A stretch of 64,000 nt of DNA, taken from assembly GCF_001625195.1 (NCBI RefSeq), contig NC_054390.1:1116001-1180000 (forward strand), in the 5' to 3' direction. This DNA is from Drechmeria coniospora. Lineage: Eukaryota > Ascomycota > Sordariomycetes > Hypocreales > Ophiocordycipitaceae. The notes under the pieces are model-generated. The model searched no databases, was not told where the DNA came from, and saw nothing but the letters and a program-made list of their open reading frames with translations. A program made the position numbers and the translations under genes. Below, in pieces: positions 1 through 11,253 of this stretch; the stretch's first letter is position 1; the number at the start of each line of letters is the position of its first letter.

Positions 1-893
1 CTCCGCCGGCGCCGATGATGGACGTCATGGCCTGGGCGCTGCTGCCGTCGGTGCGGACGTCGCCCATCTCGGAATCGGAGTCGACGGCGCTGCCGTCGCG
101 CTTCCAGGAACCGCGCATGCCGAGCCGGCTCAGGAACGAAGGGCCCTTCCTGGGCGGCAGGGTCAGCGTCACCGTCGTCGTCGCGGATGGCTCCTCGCTC
201 ATGCAGACGTACCGGCGGTCCCGCGGAGCGTCGATGACGACGCTCGGCGGCTTGTTCGCCATCTCGTTGGCGTTTCCGTTCTCCACCGTCGGGCTCTCCG
301 ACCTCGCCGAGTTCCGCAGACGGTGGGTGATGGAGGGGGGCTCGGGGCCGCCGCTGTTGGTGGTGCGGAGGTATATTTGCTGCCGGCCGCGTCGTCGTCG
401 TCAGTCCCATCTTCACGAGGTCCGTGTCGGCCGGGCGGTCGAGGGGATCGAGGGGTCTTGCCGTACCGTGCTCAGCGTGTCCATGCCGACGTTGGCGGCG
501 GGCGTCGTGCCGCCGCTCAGCGTCTTGGTCAGGCTCTTGGTCCCATCCTTGTCCCTGTCCTTTACGACGTGGGATATGCTCGTCCGCGACAGCAGGGTGA
601 TGGAGCGGCGGTTGGGCGCCGGCGTTTGGCCGTTGGTGGAGGCGGGCGCTGGCGTCGACGTCAGCACGACACGACACGGGCGGTCATCGGGAGGGACGGA
701 GCTCGAGCGAGGCGGTCGAGATCGACGGGGACGGACGAGAAGCATCGGCAGAGATTCGCCTACCTGGGGCATGAGCTTCGGATGCGCCGGATATTTCAGA
801 ATCGGCGAGGGTGACGGCCACCGCTTCGCCGTCGGGCTTCGAGGCTCGTTCGCCGTCGCCCGGAACGGCAGGCGAGGACAATTGGGCCGACAT
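1..893 (-). CDS. Unidentified protein, 5' part (runs off the left edge)
   Basis: Partial gene on the minus strand. Three exons join in frame: 893-764, 648-467 and 379-1, giving about 230 residues before the window ends. The introns (763-649 and 466-380) have GTAGGC/GTACGG donors, CTGAC branch-like sequences and CAG acceptors. The phases fit exactly (130 nt, then 182 nt, then CAA ATA TAC...). The start is the ATG at 893, which opens MSAQLSSPAV. The N-terminal half is Ser/Pro/Thr-rich and looks disordered. After the second intron comes a more ordered-looking stretch (VVIDAPRDRRYVCMSEEP), then LTLPPRKGPSFLSRL and an acidic/Ser segment. I do not recognise the family and assign no function. The splice model is inferred from reading frame and consensus sites only. 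Confidence 0.6.
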
Positions 894-1544
894 TTCCCAT
901 GCTGGGGCGCCGTCTCGGTCCCGCGACGAGTCCTGACCCGTCGTCGTCGGCGTCGGCGTCGGCGTCGGCTGTCGAGGAAGCTTCGTCGCGCCGCCGGATG
1001 CTTCGGAGCAGTGGGCGGTGACGGTGACGGTGACGGTGCTCGATGGGCGTGGGCGAGCCGACGGGCGTGACGGGGACGCGTGGAGGGACGTGCAGGTATA
1101 TGTACGAGCGAGAGGTGAGAGCGAGGCGAGGACGAAGGAGGGGATCCGGTCCCTTCCGAGGATCGACCCGGGCCTGGTACGCGGATCCGTCGGAGGGAAA
1201 ACGTCTGCCCAGGGAGACGAGGCTCAGCCGGCGACGGGTGGAGACGACGGGACGCTGACAGGCTGGACGCTGAAGGTTATGTCGTCACCGCTACCCCGGG
1301 AGCGGACGAGGGAGGGGGGGGAGGGGGTCGTGGGAAAAGCAACGGGAATTAAATGGACCAAAAAATGGGGGTGAAGGACGGAGAGGACGTGGGAAGAGGT
1401 TTGCGAGGTGGAGGCGGATCCTGTGATATCACCAGCTGCGCGGTGGTGCGACATGCAGGTGCAAGCAGAGGCACTCGTAGGAGAATGTACTCCGTGCCTA
1501 GTACCTAAGCAAGCAATACAATACAGTACTCTGTACAGTACACA

Positions 1545-1790
1545 TACATGCAAGTACAGCAGCTGCAAGTACGGATACTTGCAATAGAGTACTCCGTACA
1601 GTACTCATACATGCAAGTATTACAGCAGCTGCAAGTACGGATACTTACAATACAGTGCTCCGTACGGAGTACAGTACTCATACATGCAAGTACAGTAGCT
1701 GCAAGTACAGTAGCTGCAAGTACAGTAGCTGCAAGTACAGTAGCTGCAAGTACGGATACTTGTGCAGAGGTTGCTGGGAGCTGGTAGGTT
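1545..1790. repeat. 15-bp minisatellite (TAGCTGCAAGTACAG) in a GTAC-rich tract
   Basis: Four perfect head-to-tail copies of a 15-bp unit lie at about 1686-1756. Looser copies of CAGCTGCAAGTACGGATACT precede them. The surrounding sequence is the same GTAC/CAAGTAC vocabulary found elsewhere in intergenic DNA. Because 15 is a multiple of 3, all frames stay open and produce artefactual repeat ORFs. Confidence 0.85.
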
Positions 1791-2189
1791 TACCGTACGT
1801 GCAAGTACAAGTACATACGCATCTGTACCCTCGCTCCGCGCACGTTGTACCTACGGCATTCGACGCCCACCTTGCACGCAATCGGCCACGTACTCGTAGG
1901 CAGGCCATTGGGCGGCAGCGAGGAGGGAGGAGGGGGGGCCGCGGTAGAGGCAGGCCTCGGATCCATCAGACGAAGAATCGCTCCGGCCCAGATCGAACAG
2001 GGGCTATCAATCGCAGGCTATCACCCATCAGTTCGACATGGCTGGCCAAAACCGGCCACCGTTTGGACACATGGGTTGGCGGAGGGGGACCGATAAAGCT
2101 AATTCCTGCGCTGCCGAGGTACCGGTCGAGGTACCGCACGCACAAGTAGTTGTACATGCACCGCAGGCGGGCTGGTGCACCGTGCCGTG

Positions 2190-2394
2190 CCGCACCGTGC
2201 AGAGAGGCACTGTACGGAGGAGTGCTGTGCAGGGAGGTGACGTGCAGCGAGGTGCTGTGCAGGGAGGTGCTGTGCAGGGAGGTGCCGGGCACTGCACTGA
2301 GCTGCCGTGCACTGAGCTGCTGGGCAGAGAGGCGCTGGGCAGAGAGGCGCTGGGCAGAGAGGCGCTGGGCAGAGAGGCGCTGGGCAGAGAAGCG
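2190..2394. repeat. Two adjoining 15-bp minisatellites
   Basis: Imperfect copies of GTGCAGGGAGGTGCT at about 2190-2290 are followed by five nearly perfect copies of CTGGGCAGAGAGGCG at about 2320-2394. The 15-bp period keeps all frames open. The long overlapping ORFs on both strands here are therefore repeat artefacts. Confidence 0.85.
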
Positions 2395-3398
2395 CTTTGC
2401 GAAGAGTCAGGTGCTGCGCTGCGAGGTACGGTACGGGTTGCTGTACAGTGTCTGCAGCCTCTGTCGGTGCGAGGAGGAACCATGTACAGTAAGTACTCGC
2501 ACGAATCAGCGTGTGCATACTGTGCATGTACTTGCTTACGTGCCTTTCCTTGCCTCGCGTAATGGCGATACGGCCATATTTGCACTGTACTTGCAGAACA
2601 GACAGGAATACCTGCGCACTCGGTACCTGGCATGGATGGCAAACAGCACAAGCACCAAACCCTATGTGCCGAGCAGTCCGGACGGAGGGCTTTCGCCGTA
2701 CGGAGTGCACCAAACGCCCGTACCACAATGGCATGACCTGGCATCAGCCAGTTGGTACTTGTACGCTCTCGAGACGGACGGCCACGCCACGCGAGCACCG
2801 ATACGGCAACGTCCGTCTCGGACGAGCATAGCTCGCTGGGGGCGCGATTTCAGGCCCCTCCGGGGCACGACAAGCTCCGTACCGACCGAACGATAAAGCT
2901 ACTGGCAGCTAATAGTTGGGGGTTTTAGTCGGTGCCGCTCCACTTGGCGCATCGTCGTGCTAACCGCTTCCCGCTGCCCACACCCTGCCGGGAGTCGCCC
3001 TGCTGCTCGGAGGAGGAGGAGGCCATTGTCGTGGCGGCCGACATGGCGACGAGCCGAGCACCCACCTGCCCCCAACCCAGCGTGCCAGAACATGCACGCC
3101 TTGCTCCGTACCATCTCGCGACTTTGTCGGGAGTCCAGCCAACGCGTCAGGAGCACGCGGGGTGCCCGAACGAGGCCGAGTTCCGGGTCTCGATCCTGAG
3201 CAGATGCGGGCAGCTCGATGCGACGTGCGTTGGACTGGGCCCGGGCCGGTGGCCGACAAGACTCGGCGGCAGCACCTGAAATGGAAAGGGTGGGATCAAC
3301 GCAGGCCAGCGTGGGTTGATTGATGGACAGGCCAGCGTTGGTGGATTGATGGATAGGGATACGTGGAGGTGCCTTGTCCGTCCACGAGGCCTGCACCT

Positions 3399-3640
3399 AC
3401 ATTGGCCTTTACTTGCATAGGCCTTTACTTGCATAGGCCTCTATTTGCATTGGCCTCTACTCGCATTGGCCTCTACTTGCATAGGCCTGTACTTGCATCG
3501 GCCTCTAAGTACATGCAAAGGCCCCTCCTTGCATAGACCTGTACTCGCATTGGCCTGTACTTGCATCCGCCTCTACTTGCATAGGCCTCTACTTGCATCT
3601 GCCTGTACTTGCATCTGCCTGTACTTGCATAGGCCTGTGC
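3399..3640. repeat. 16-17-bp minisatellite (TACTTGCATAGGCCTC type)
   Basis: About fifteen degenerate copies of a unit close to TACTTGCATAGGCCTC (variants GCATTGGCC, GCATCGGCC, GCATCTGCC) run across this interval. The unit mixes the dispersed word TACTTGCA with a GGCC core. Confidence 0.85.
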
Positions 3641-4675
3641 TTACAAGGTACTTATGTAGTACGTAGGCCTGTACTCACCTGTACGCACATACTATGGGCC
3701 ATATTACTGCCATACATGGGCCTGTGCACACTGCTATCGGTGCCGCGCAGTGCTGGTGGGCAGCGCAAGTCGCCACGGCATCCCCTCAGTCATCCAACGG
3801 CCAAGTGGCATGTAAATGCCGTTGCACCGATTACTACCTGAATGCCTGCATACTCCGTACATGCACCAGCCTTCGACCCGCTGCTGTCCGTCAAATGCGT
3901 CATATACCTAATAATACTCCGCACAGGAATGTCGGAAGCGCATGCCACCCATGCAAGGTCAACGGTCGCGCATGGGCGAGCCGCCGCCGAGCCCACCCCT
4001 CCCCCGCCACGTTGCGGGACAAACCAAATCAGAGGTCCGCTGACAAAGGTTCCGTGCCCAGTCGGCAAAACTGGCTGACGACTCGCGACTTCATCCCGCT
4101 CTCCTCCCTTCCGTGGCCAACCATCGATGACGGTAGCTTGCGAGGAATCAAACGTCATGGGCGGCAAGCAGCGGCGTACATGTTCCAGCCACGACGACGG
4201 GCCGCTTTGGAATGCGCCGATCGACGCAGGGCCTCGATTCGCTCCGTGCGCGACACTCACTCGTCCATTCATTCAATGTCCTTCATTCTTTCCCACTCCC
4301 CTCGCGAAGGCAAGAATTCCTCGCCACATATCCTAGTCATGGCCGTGTGCGCAGGCTACCGAGGTGGACGCGCCGTGTCCGAGCACATGAACGTTGAACC
4401 CTCTTGAGTCCTGCCTACGACGATACTTGGGCTGCGTACTCCGTACAGTGGTTAATTACGGTACGGAGGGAGAGTGCTATAAGTACGGAGTACAGTTGTA
4501 AGTACAGTCAGTACTGGCAACTACTGTACCCACGTGCCAGTGCCTAGGACTATGGTGCATAAGGCTTAGGTAATACCGCGTACGGAGTACTCCGTATTGT
4601 CGGTGCCAATGGATAGGACTCTACGGAGTACACCAAGGCTCGTTGGTACTAGGTACTAGGTACGCAGTTACCTAC

Positions 4676-4865
4676 TACTGTAGATACCTAGTACTGACTG
4701 ACTGTACTGTACAGTACTTGTAGGTTCGCAAGTGCCACTACAGTAATACCTAGTACTGACTGACTGTACTGTACAGTACTTGTAGGTTCGCAAGTGCCAC
4801 TACAGTAGATACCTAGTACTGACTGACTCTACTGTACAGTGCTTGTAGGTTTGCAAGTGCCCAAG
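4676..4865. repeat. 62-63-bp tandem triplication
   Basis: Three consecutive copies of a unit beginning ACCTAGTACTGACTGACTGT and ending GGTTCGCAAGTGCCACTACA, starting at about 4686, 4748 and 4811. Copies 1 and 2 are nearly identical and copy 3 has a few substitutions. It sits inside a GTAC-word-rich tract. Confidence 0.85.
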
Positions 4866-5372
4866 TACTAGGTAGGCTTTACTTGCCGTGCCGTGCAGGT
4901 GCGCCTGTGTTGCGCTGCGCATAGGGTACCTACTTAGTACCTAGTTGGTTGTAATACAGTGCAGTGCTGTACTTGGATGACCGGAGCACGGAGCATTACA
5001 GTAGTTATACTTGCATGCCCACCCTCGAGATCGCTGTCCGCTGTGGCGGGGTTGGACTCGCCCCAGCCACAAGCGCCCGCCACCCCCACCACGAATCCAT
5101 CCAGTCATGCTGCAACTATTAATCCTGTCATGCCGTGCGGATCGTGCCCTGCGAGTTGCTGCTTGCTCGTCAAGCATCCCGTGCTCGCCGCATCATCAAC
5201 AGCCATCGCGACGTTCAGGCGCACGATGCGCAAGTAACCGCTCTGTATAGGTGAGCGGTCCACGTCGTGCGCATCGGCGCTCCTTGTCCCACCGACGGCG
5301 CCAAATCCCCTCGTCGTCCTCCGTTTCGTCGCCGCGTCCCGCGAATGAGAGACGGCCGACGGCATCGCCATC

Positions 5373-6677
5373 ATGAAGCTCATCTCGCGAAAGCTCCTCC
5401 CCGTCGACATGGACGAGGAGCAGGTCTCCCTGCTGCCTGAGGATCCCGAAGACATGGTCGGTCCAGCCGCTCGACCCCCCTCGCCGTCCCGTGCCCGTCG
5501 CTGACGTCTTCCCCCCCCGCAGTGGCACGCCTACAACCTCATCGTCGTCGGCGACGTCGTCAACGCCCACGCCGTCCGAAAGGTCGTCCTCGTCAACGCC
5601 GGCACCGGCGCCTCGGCCGCCGAGCGAGTCCACACCGACCTCACCATCCGCGTCAAGTCGACCTTCTTCGACCCCGTCATCTCCTCCCTCCGCGTCTCGG
5701 GCGTCGTCGTGTCCGAAAACGACCACGTCTCCCGCGGCTCCCACCACACCCTCGACATCGAGGTCAACCGGGCCTTCACCGTCGTCAAGCCCGACGGCTG
5801 GGACTCCGTCTCCAAGGCGACCCTCTCCCAGGCCCTCTCCGACGACAAGAACGGCGCCATGGCGGCCGTCGTCATGCAGGAGGGCGTCGCCAACATCTGC
5901 CTCATCACCCAGTTCCGCACCGTCCTCAAGACGCGCGTCGAGAGCGTCGTCCCCAAGAAGCGCGACGCCCCGTCCGAGCAGGACGCCGGCGTCCGGCGAT
6001 TCTTCGACAAGACGCTCAACTCGCTCCTCCGCGCCGTCGACTTCTCCGGCTCGCGGCCGCTGCTCCTCGCGAGCCCCGGTTTCGTCGCCAGCGACTTCAA
6101 GGCCTACATCGCCAAGCAGGGCCGCGACAGGTCCGACAAGGTGCTCACGGCCGTCGGCAAGAGCGCCACCGTCATACACGCCAACTCGGGCCACGTCCAC
6201 AGCCTGAACGAGGTCCTGCAGAGCCCCGAGGTCCTCTCGACCATGCGGGACATGACCTACGCCAAGGAGGCGCGCTGCATCGACCAGTTCTTCGACATTC
6301 TCAAGCTCGACGACGGCAGGGCCTGGTACGGCACGTCGGCCGTCGAAAAGGCCGTCGAGGATGGCGCCGTCGGCCCCGGAGGCGGCGTCCTGCTCATCAG
6401 CAACGCCCTCTTCCGCAGCGAGGACCTCGAGACGCGAAAGAGATACGTCGCCCTCGTCGACAAGGTCAAGGCCGACGGTGGCGACGCGAGAATACTGAGC
6501 AGCGACCACGAGAGCGGCCAGCGTCTGAAGATGATGGGCGACATCGCCGCCATCCTCAACTATCCCATGCTGGATCTGGACGACGAGGACGACGGTGACC
6601 ACGTCGAGGAGCCGCAGGTTCGGGACAACGGCAGGAGGCATGAGGAAGACGAGGATATGCTCGACAGTGTCATCTAG
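5373..6677 (+). CDS. DOM34: Dom34/Pelota ribosome-rescue factor
   Basis: Two exons, 5373-5456 and 5523-6677, separated by a 66-nt intron; the product is 412 aa. It begins MKLISRKLL. EDPEDM, spliced to WHAYNLIVVGD, is the characteristic N-terminal motif of the eRF1-related Pelota family. The domain order is N-terminal Sm-like (about 1-130), central (about 135-265) and C-terminal eRF1-3-like (about 275-380). An acidic tail rich in D/E follows, as is usual for Dom34. No GGQ motif is seen in the central domain, as expected for a factor that splits stalled ribosomes with Hbs1 in no-go and non-stop decay instead of hydrolysing peptidyl-tRNA. The long antisense ORF across this gene is a codon-bias shadow. 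Confidence 0.95.
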
Positions 6678-7225
6678 CATCAATGGAACGAGTCAGCTCG
6701 TCCGTCCTGCTCCGTCTCATCGTCACCCTGGCGGCAACGGCGGGCCGGGCATACGGCGTGGCGTGAAAGGCCGGCCGCTTCATCGCTTGGCAGCTCCGAG
6801 CACTCACCCGATGCGGCCTTGGCCAAATCGTCGTCCCTCGGTCCATTCCGTAGCACATCCGTCGTCGACTGTCGCGTCCTGCTGAGCCTCCGCCGTCCCC
6901 GAGACGGCTCCACCCAACTCCGTGGGTGCCTTCATTCCACTCACCGGCCACCAACCCCGCCGTGGGGCGTTTGCCGTACCATTCGTGCTGGCGGTGACAG
7001 ACTCGCGGTGATTAGTAGCGGCATTGTAGCGGCATTATCAATGGCGAGTAAGTACGCCGTACTTGCATGTACTCCGTCCCAACACACTCCGGACTTGGTG
7101 GCATGCGGTGACGTATTTCGCTCAACCCTCGGGAGACGCAAACTGTTCGAGTCGTGACTTGTTCCCTGAAAACTGATCAGCCTCCCCCTCTCCTCCATTT
7201 CCCACCGCAAGCAAGCCCCTCGCTC
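6678..7225. other. Intergenic region, DOM34 to aldo-keto reductase
   Basis: About 550 bp. It should contain the DOM34 3' UTR and the promoter of the downstream reductase. I see no TATA box, repeat or supported small gene. Confidence 0.5.
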
Positions 7226-8325
7226 ATGTTCCGCGGCATGGCTTCCAGGCTCACCCTCGGCTCCAGCGTCAAGCTCAACTCGGGATATGAGCTGCCTCGG
7301 CTCGGCTTCGGAGTACGTGGCGCCCGCTCGGGGAGGATGAAGGCTTGCTGACGGTGCCCAGGTCTACCAAACGTGAGTCTCGTGCGTCGCCGAATCTTTT
7401 CACCGACCGTCTGACGGGAACGTCAGGCCCAAGGAGCAGGTGACCGACGTGGGCAAGGAAGCGCTGCGAATCGGCTACCGCCACGTATGTTTCGTTCCCT
7501 TCGAGTCCGACGTCGCGCGCCGGCTTGGGCGTGGAACGGGCCCCGAAGCTAAGGCCGAGTGTTGGACGCCTGGCTGATGATCGGCAGATCGACTCTGCGT
7601 CGGCGTACCGCAACCAAGGCCCGGCCGCGGCCGCCATCGCCGTGTCGGGTGTCCCCCGATCCGAAGTCTTCTTCACGACCAAGGTGCCGGTGCGTGAGTA
7701 CCCGCTGAGCTACGAGAACACGCACAAGCTCGTCGACGTGGCCCTCGCCGAGACGCAGCTCGGCTACCTCGACCTCGTGCTCATCCACGCGCCGTACGGC
7801 GGAGCCGAGAACCGCAAGGGCGCCTGGCGTGCCCTCGTCGAGGCCGTCGAGGCCGGCAAGGTGCGCTCCATCGGCGTCTCCAACTACGGGGTGCACCATC
7901 TCGACGAGCTCGAGGCCTACATGGCCGAGCTCGAAGGCCAGCGCGGCAAAGGGAAAGGCGGCATCCTCTCCGTCGGCCAGTGGGAGGTGCACCCCTGGCT
8001 CCTGCGCGACGACATCGTGACGTGGTGCCGTGCCCGCAACGTCGCCGTCGAGGCCTACTGTCCCATCGTCCGGGGCGAGCGCTTCGGTGACCCTCGGGTG
8101 AAGGCCATCGCCGACAAGTACGGCAAGACCGAGGCCCAAATCTTGCTGCGATGGAGCTTGCAAAGGGGCTTGGTGCCGCTCGTCAAGAGCGCCACGCCGT
8201 CGCGAATTGCCGAGAACGCCGGCCTGTACGACTTTGAGTTGACCGAAGAGGAGGTGAAGGGCCTTGCGACCGACGAGTACAGTCCCTGTGCCTGGGATCC
8301 TACCGTCGAGCCTCTGGAGAAGTAG
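7226..8325 (+). CDS. Aldo-keto reductase
   Basis: Four exons (7226-7312, 7362-7372, 7427-7484, 7588-8325) encode 297 aa; exon 2 is only 11 nt. This is a single-domain NADPH-dependent oxidoreductase of the AKR superfamily with a (beta/alpha)8 barrel. The catalytic tetrad is visible: Asp54 (HIDSA), Tyr59 (SAYRN), Lys84 (FFTTKV) and His119 (LIHAPYG). The cofactor-binding end is represented by GLVPLVKSATPSRI. The length is normal. A second in-frame Met at 7238 (MASRL) could also serve as the start. The physiological substrate cannot be read from the sequence. The stop lies 14 bp before a 14-bp minisatellite that probably falls in the 3' UTR. Confidence 0.9.
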
Positions 8326-9399
8326 GCTCTGGACATGTCGGCCTGGAAAGGTAGGCCCGGAACGGTAGGCCTGGAACGGTAGGCCTGGAACGGTAGGCCT
8401 GGAAAGGTAGGCCTGGAAAGGTAGGCCCGGAAAGGTAGGCCTGGAACGGTAGGCCTGGAACGGTAGGCCTGGAACGGTAGGCCTGGAAAGGTAGGCCTGG
8501 AAAGGTGGTCTCTGGCCCGGGGAGAGAAGACGCATGTCTTTGCTAGACAGAGAAACAGGCAAGAAATGAGCAAGCAGGAATCGAATGGTGAACACTGAGG
8601 CCAAAAATGAGGCCAAAAATGAGGCCAACAAGGCCAACAATGAGGGCCCTTGCTTGTTTCTTTGGTTCCCCATACTTCCTTCCGTCTATAACGAGTCCAC
8701 CAAGCGGTACGCAGGTACACCATAATAGTACGCGCGTACGTATAATGTAACTGCACAGTGCTGATTCTTCTGGTGGTATACGTATCGAATTGCTTTGTGC
8801 TAGCAGTCTGCTGCTGGAGGCACTGTAATACAACGGCACTCCTCCGTGGATGATAGTGCGCAACATGTACTGCTCGCCCATATAGGTGCGCTGTACCCTC
8901 TACTGTGCAGTAAGTGATTTTGCACTGTATCATGTTGTCGTCATCAGAGCAGCATGAGCCATCTCACACATTCGTCGGCATCCCCATTCTTTAATTATCA
9001 ATGATGGCATCGTGTTGGTCCGGCTGCCGTCAACCTGACTGACACTATTAAGAGAAAGAAGATGCAACTGTACAGTTCGCGGGTCCAAGGCTGAGTCAAG
9101 AATCAAAGCCGCAAATGTTACTCAAAATGCATTCCAAAATACCTTGAGGTGCTCTGTGTTGGCCTGCATGTATTACTCCGTACTTGTGCGTGCTGTAACA
9201 ATCGTCAGCGTAAATATTGGAGGTGGTACAGACGCGTCACGTGACGGCGCTCCTCGCTCGTGTCTGATGCTCCATCCTTCACGTCCCCCAACTCCCTCAT
9301 GCCAACACCCACCCACCCACTCACCCAGCACGCCTTCCAGTGTCGCGTGCCAACCCGCTCCCACGCAGGCGTCCCAATGTTGTCCTCGCCGCCTCGGAG
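8326..9399. other. Intergenic region with 14-bp minisatellite and GTAC words
   Basis: About 1.07 kb. The first 180 bp are the 14-bp tandem array described separately. The rest contains scattered GTAC words and short direct repeats (AATGAGGCCAAA, about 8600-8640). No gene is supported. The right-hand end is the presumed promoter of the 9400-10767 gene. Confidence 0.5.
8340..8507. repeat. 14-bp minisatellite, about 12 copies (GGCCTGGAACGGTA)
   Basis: Twelve head-to-tail units of GGCCTGGAA[A/C]GGTA with only C/T and A/C variation, starting just after the aldo-keto reductase stop codon. The 14-bp period cycles through all three frames, so the antisense repeats translated here (FQAYRSRPT) are artefacts. 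Confidence 0.9.
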
Positions 9400-10767
9400 A
9401 TGCCTCTCCAAAGGACCTTCACCGTCATCCAGCCGGTTGGCGAGCCTGCCGACGGCTTCCGGCCGCCGCCGAGGCCGATGACGTCGAAGCAAGTCCGCGA
9501 GGCATACAAGGCGTCTAACCGCGGGCCGCCGCTCTCCCGCGCCGAGCGAATCCGGCAGGAAAAGGCTGAGCAGGAGCGCATACGCAAGGATCTCGATCGT
9601 GAAAGGTCGACGGCGCGCGCGAGGCTCTTGCGGGAGAGGAAGCGTGACAAGGAATTGGAGGTGAAGGCGTTGAAGCGGAAAGATCGGCTGCCACTCGTCA
9701 CCGTGCGACCCAGCCAGGACACCATCGCCCGGTTTGTGAGGGGTAACGGCGCTGGTAGGAAGAGGGTCGCCGACGGTCACCCGATCGAGCCGTCGGACAA
9801 AGTCCAGCCCGTCAGAAAGCAGCCGAAGTTGTGGGAATTGATGGACGGTTCGGATTTGATACCCGACGACGACGGGCTTGACCTAGATTCCTTGGAGAAT
9901 CCGGAGATGAGGGCAGCAACCGAGAGAGATTTGACAGCCAAAGCCGACGGGCTCGATCGATCGATTCTGGGCCAATCAACCAAGCCTGCTGTCCTCCCCG
10001 AGACTACAGTTCTGCCCGAGAGCGAGCCACGGAGCCAGGCTGGCCTTGCGACCGCTGGAGAGGCCGATCTTGAACTGCACATCGGCACGTCCGTAAAGCC
10101 CGAGCAAGGTCCACCGCTCGTCAAGCAGAACGACGCCCATTCGCCGCGAGACACCTTGTCATCGCCGCCACGCCAGGAGCCCCCCTTGAGCACGCAGGCG
10201 ATACTGGTAAACTACGACAACTTTTTCCCCTCCTTCTCCCAGCAAGAGCGTGAACTTTTAGAGGAGGGGATGGAAGACGCTCCGTCGAGGCTTCCCAAAC
10301 CACGGCTGCGTCGAACGCTGGCTGCCAATGACCGCCGGACAGACACATTGCGGGAACGGTCCGCCGTTCATCCCCCAACAAGCATCGCTACCTTGTCCGA
10401 CTCCGACGTGATCGGCTCTCCTGCTCTGCGCGGCCGCCAGAACGCAACCTTGGGCGCCATTCGCCAACAGCCGTTGCCGCAGCAGCGGTGCACGACCGCC
10501 GGGCAGCTGAAGGAGCCATGGCCAATGATGCAAGCCCCAGGCCCCAAGGTGACCTGGCATCCAGAGATCAAAGTTGCGCGGGTTACCAAGCAGCCGCCAC
10601 CTCCTCTGCCCGCCGAGGCGAAGGGCCTGCAACCGCTCGAGGCGGACAAGGAGAATGTGCCGGGCCCGCATGCGGGTTCTCCTCCCGACGATCTCCTGAG
10701 CGCATCGCAGGAGACAGAGTACGGTGGCGGATGGGTCGACGAGATGGCATTGGAACTTGCGATTTGA
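9400..10767 (+). CDS. Hypothetical protein with basic coiled-coil and PIP-box-like motif
   Basis: Single exon, 455 aa, with the start placed at the first in-frame ATG (9400; MPLQRTFTVIQPVGEP). The frame stays open upstream for at least 20 codons without an ATG, so a spliced 5' exon is possible. Residues about 46-95 form a highly charged Arg/Lys/Glu helix, probably a coiled coil. At residues 106-113 the segment QDTIARFV resembles a degenerate PCNA-interacting box (Q-x-x-I-x-x-F-x). The remainder is Pro/Ser-rich and probably disordered, with an ordered-looking patch around residues 263-290 (ILVNYDNFFPSFSQQERELL). I recognise no named domain. A nuclear role would be a guess from the basic composition. 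Confidence 0.7.
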   Translation: MPLQRTFTVIQPVGEPADGFRPPPRPMTSKQVREAYKASNRGPPLSRAERIRQEKAEQERIRKDLDRERSTARARLLRERKRDKELEVKALKRKDRLPLVTVRPSQDTIARFVRGNGAGRKRVADGHPIEPSDKVQPVRKQPKLWELMDGSDLIPDDDGLDLDSLENPEMRAATERDLTAKADGLDRSILGQSTKPAVLPETTVLPESEPRSQAGLATAGEADLELHIGTSVKPEQGPPLVKQNDAHSPRDTLSSPPRQEPPLSTQAILVNYDNFFPSFSQQERELLEEGMEDAPSRLPKPRLRRTLAANDRRTDTLRERSAVHPPTSIATLSDSDVIGSPALRGRQNATLGAIRQQPLPQQRCTTAGQLKEPWPMMQAPGPKVTWHPEIKVARVTKQPPPPLPAEAKGLQPLEADKENVPGPHAGSPPDDLLSASQETEYGGGWVDEMALELAI

Positions 10768-11253
10768 CGACGTTTGACGACGTTTTGACGACGACCCGGA
10801 CTGGTTTCCGCCGGCGCCGCATGATGAGGTCGCGCTCAGGCCTCGAAGCGCTTGACGATGATGTGCAAAGCCAAATAGGCTACGGCCCCCAGGCAGCAGC
10901 ATGTGCATGCATAGGCGGCGTCGTACTCGCATCTACTTTCGACACCAACACTGTCATGTCATGCGGTGGGGAAAATCTGCCTGGTTGCACGGGAGTTGCC
11001 GCGAGCAACGGCCCGTTCAGCGGTAAACGGCTAGAAAGCTTCAAAGACTCAACGCGCCGTATCGTACTTCAGAGTCCCGGGTATCATCTCTCCATCGAGA
11101 CACGCACAGTTCATGCCGCTCCCCAAACGCCGCTCAATATATACCATGTACTCCAAATGCATGCCGCTCGCCCTTGCGCCCTGTCGTTGCATGTGGCCAT
11201 CGCCCGTCGGCGGTGTCGGCGCCGTGCTGGATATCACGGTCGGCATCATCGCG
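10768..11253. other. Intergenic region between convergent genes
   Basis: About 490 bp separating two convergent genes, so it should hold both 3' UTRs. The first 40 bp contain a short iteration of TTTGACGACG. Nothing else is supported. Confidence 0.5.

Larger units (their letters stand above)
894..5372. other. Gene-poor intergenic region with several minisatellites
   Basis: About 4.5 kb between the unidentified minus-strand gene and DOM34. The open frames here are shadows of short tandem repeats or lack conserved-looking content. It holds the minisatellites listed separately (near 1545-1790, 2190-2394, 3399-3640 and 4676-4865). From about 4435 to 4985 it is dominated by GTAC-centred words such as TACGGAGTACTCCGTA. 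No gene is supported. Promoters of the two flanking genes presumably lie at its ends. Confidence 0.6.

Noticed and set aside
2028..2896. Overlapping 200-256-codon ORFs on both strands
   Set aside because: Open in several frames because of 15-bp repeats; low-complexity products, no conserved motif.
5196..6683. 495-codon ORF on the minus strand opposite DOM34
   Set aside because: Antisense shadow from GC-rich third positions; Val/Asp/Gly-rich with no domain, and DOM34 is certain on the other strand.
8340..8507. Regularly spaced repeat considered as a CRISPR array
   Set aside because: No unique spacers, 14-bp perfect tandem units, and a eukaryotic genome.
7549..8673. 374-codon minus-strand ORF over the reductase
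   Set aside because: Antisense shadow that continues into the 14-bp minisatellite; the repeated FQAYRSRPT segment is purely repeat-derived.
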